NCBI GenBank assembly: GCA_025360235.1
Contig: JANYCO010000572.1
Location: 1 to 6,372 of the forward strand
Source: Cytophagales bacterium
Lineage (GTDB): Bacteria > Bacteroidota > Bacteroidia > Cytophagales > Cytophagaceae
Direction of reading: 5' to 3'
Length of the DNA stretch: 6,372 bases
Position 1 is the first letter of the stretch. Each line of letters opens with the position of its first letter. Made by a program: the position numbers and the translations under genes. Below the pieces are notes generated by a model. That model saw nothing but the letters and a program-made list of their open reading frames with translations, was not told where the DNA came from and did not search any database. Positions 6,063 through 6,372 of the stretch are shown in pieces.

Positions 6063-6372
6063 ATGACACAAGTAGCAGAAAAAATGGCGACATCGAAAAT
6101 TGTGCTGGGAGATAAGGAATATTTTCCTGGAATTGGAAAGATCAAGTTTGAAGGCAAGGGTTCAAAAAATCCATTAGCCTTTAAATACTATGATGAAAAT
6201 AAAATTGTAGCTGGTAAAACGATGAAAGAACATTTTCGTTTTGCAGTAGCCTATTGGCATACCCTCTGCGGTACAGGAGCTGATCCATTTGGTCCGGGTA
6301 CAAAATTATTTCCATGGGCTGTTTCTAATGATCCAATAGGGCAAGCGAAAGATAAAATGGATGCAGCATTTG
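6063..6372 (+). CDS. xylA: Xylose isomerase, N-terminal 103 residues (partial, runs off right edge)
   Basis: Interconverts D-xylose and D-xylulose, supplying the substrate of the kinase encoded just upstream. The visible part includes KEYFPGIGKIKFEGKGSKNPLAFKYYD (split across residues 18-44) and AYWHTLCGTGADPFGPGTKLFPW (63-85), both typical of long (class II) xylose isomerases. The catalytic His and metal-binding residues lie beyond the edge, so activity cannot be judged. Two starts are possible: ATG at 6063, chosen because AAGG stands a few bases before it, and ATG at 6084 (Met8), which would give the shorter N-terminus common in the family. Spacing to xylB is 27 bases with no terminator, so the two form one operon in the order xylB-xylA. 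Confidence 0.95.
   Translation, partial: MTQVAEKMATSKIVLGDKEYFPGIGKIKFEGKGSKNPLAFKYYDENKIVAGKTMKEHFRFAVAYWHTLCGTGADPFGPGTKLFPWAVSNDPIGQAKDKMDAAF

Overview
The window comes from an AT-rich genome of the phylum Bacteroidota. Three things point there: a PorP/SprF-family type IX secretion protein, TAnnTTTG-type promoter boxes instead of -35/-10 sigma70 boxes, and little use of Shine-Dalgarno sites. The protein set would suit a Sphingobacteriia/Chitinophagia/Cytophagia-type organism, but the exact lineage is inference.

Layout. The left end (1-1045) is transcribed leftwards. It holds a tRNA-Leu(UAG) gene with a well-formed upstream promoter, a hairpin terminator, and the first 291 codons of trigger factor (tig), which runs off the left edge. 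Positions 1046-1217 are a divergent promoter region. From 1218 to 4255 lies a tight three-gene rightward cluster with gaps of about 13 and 16 bases. It encodes an outer-membrane PorP/SprF-like protein, a dipeptide epimerase of the enolase superfamily, and a protein joining a histone-H1-like Lys/Ala/Pro/Val tail to a Gre-factor-like domain. A strong hairpin terminator (4277-4317) closes it. After a leader of about 220 bases, with dyad symmetry over a candidate promoter and a possible 23-codon leader ORF, come xylulokinase (xylB) and the start of xylose isomerase (xylA), which runs off the right edge.

How the genes work together. xylA and xylB form the isomerase route of xylose use: D-xylose to D-xylulose to xylulose 5-phosphate. 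The epimerase probably handles peptides from murein, and PorP/SprF is an envelope protein. Why these share an apparent operon with a predicted nucleic-acid or RNA-polymerase-binding protein is not clear.

Most interesting points: (i) the H1-like tail fused to a Gre-like domain, with an internal Met just where the domain begins; (ii) a run of nine G inside the PorP/SprF reading frame, where a one-base slip in either direction stops translation within a few codons, a candidate phase-variation switch; (iii) the symmetric leader of the xylose operon. No mobile element, CRISPR array or clearly new multi-gene system was seen.
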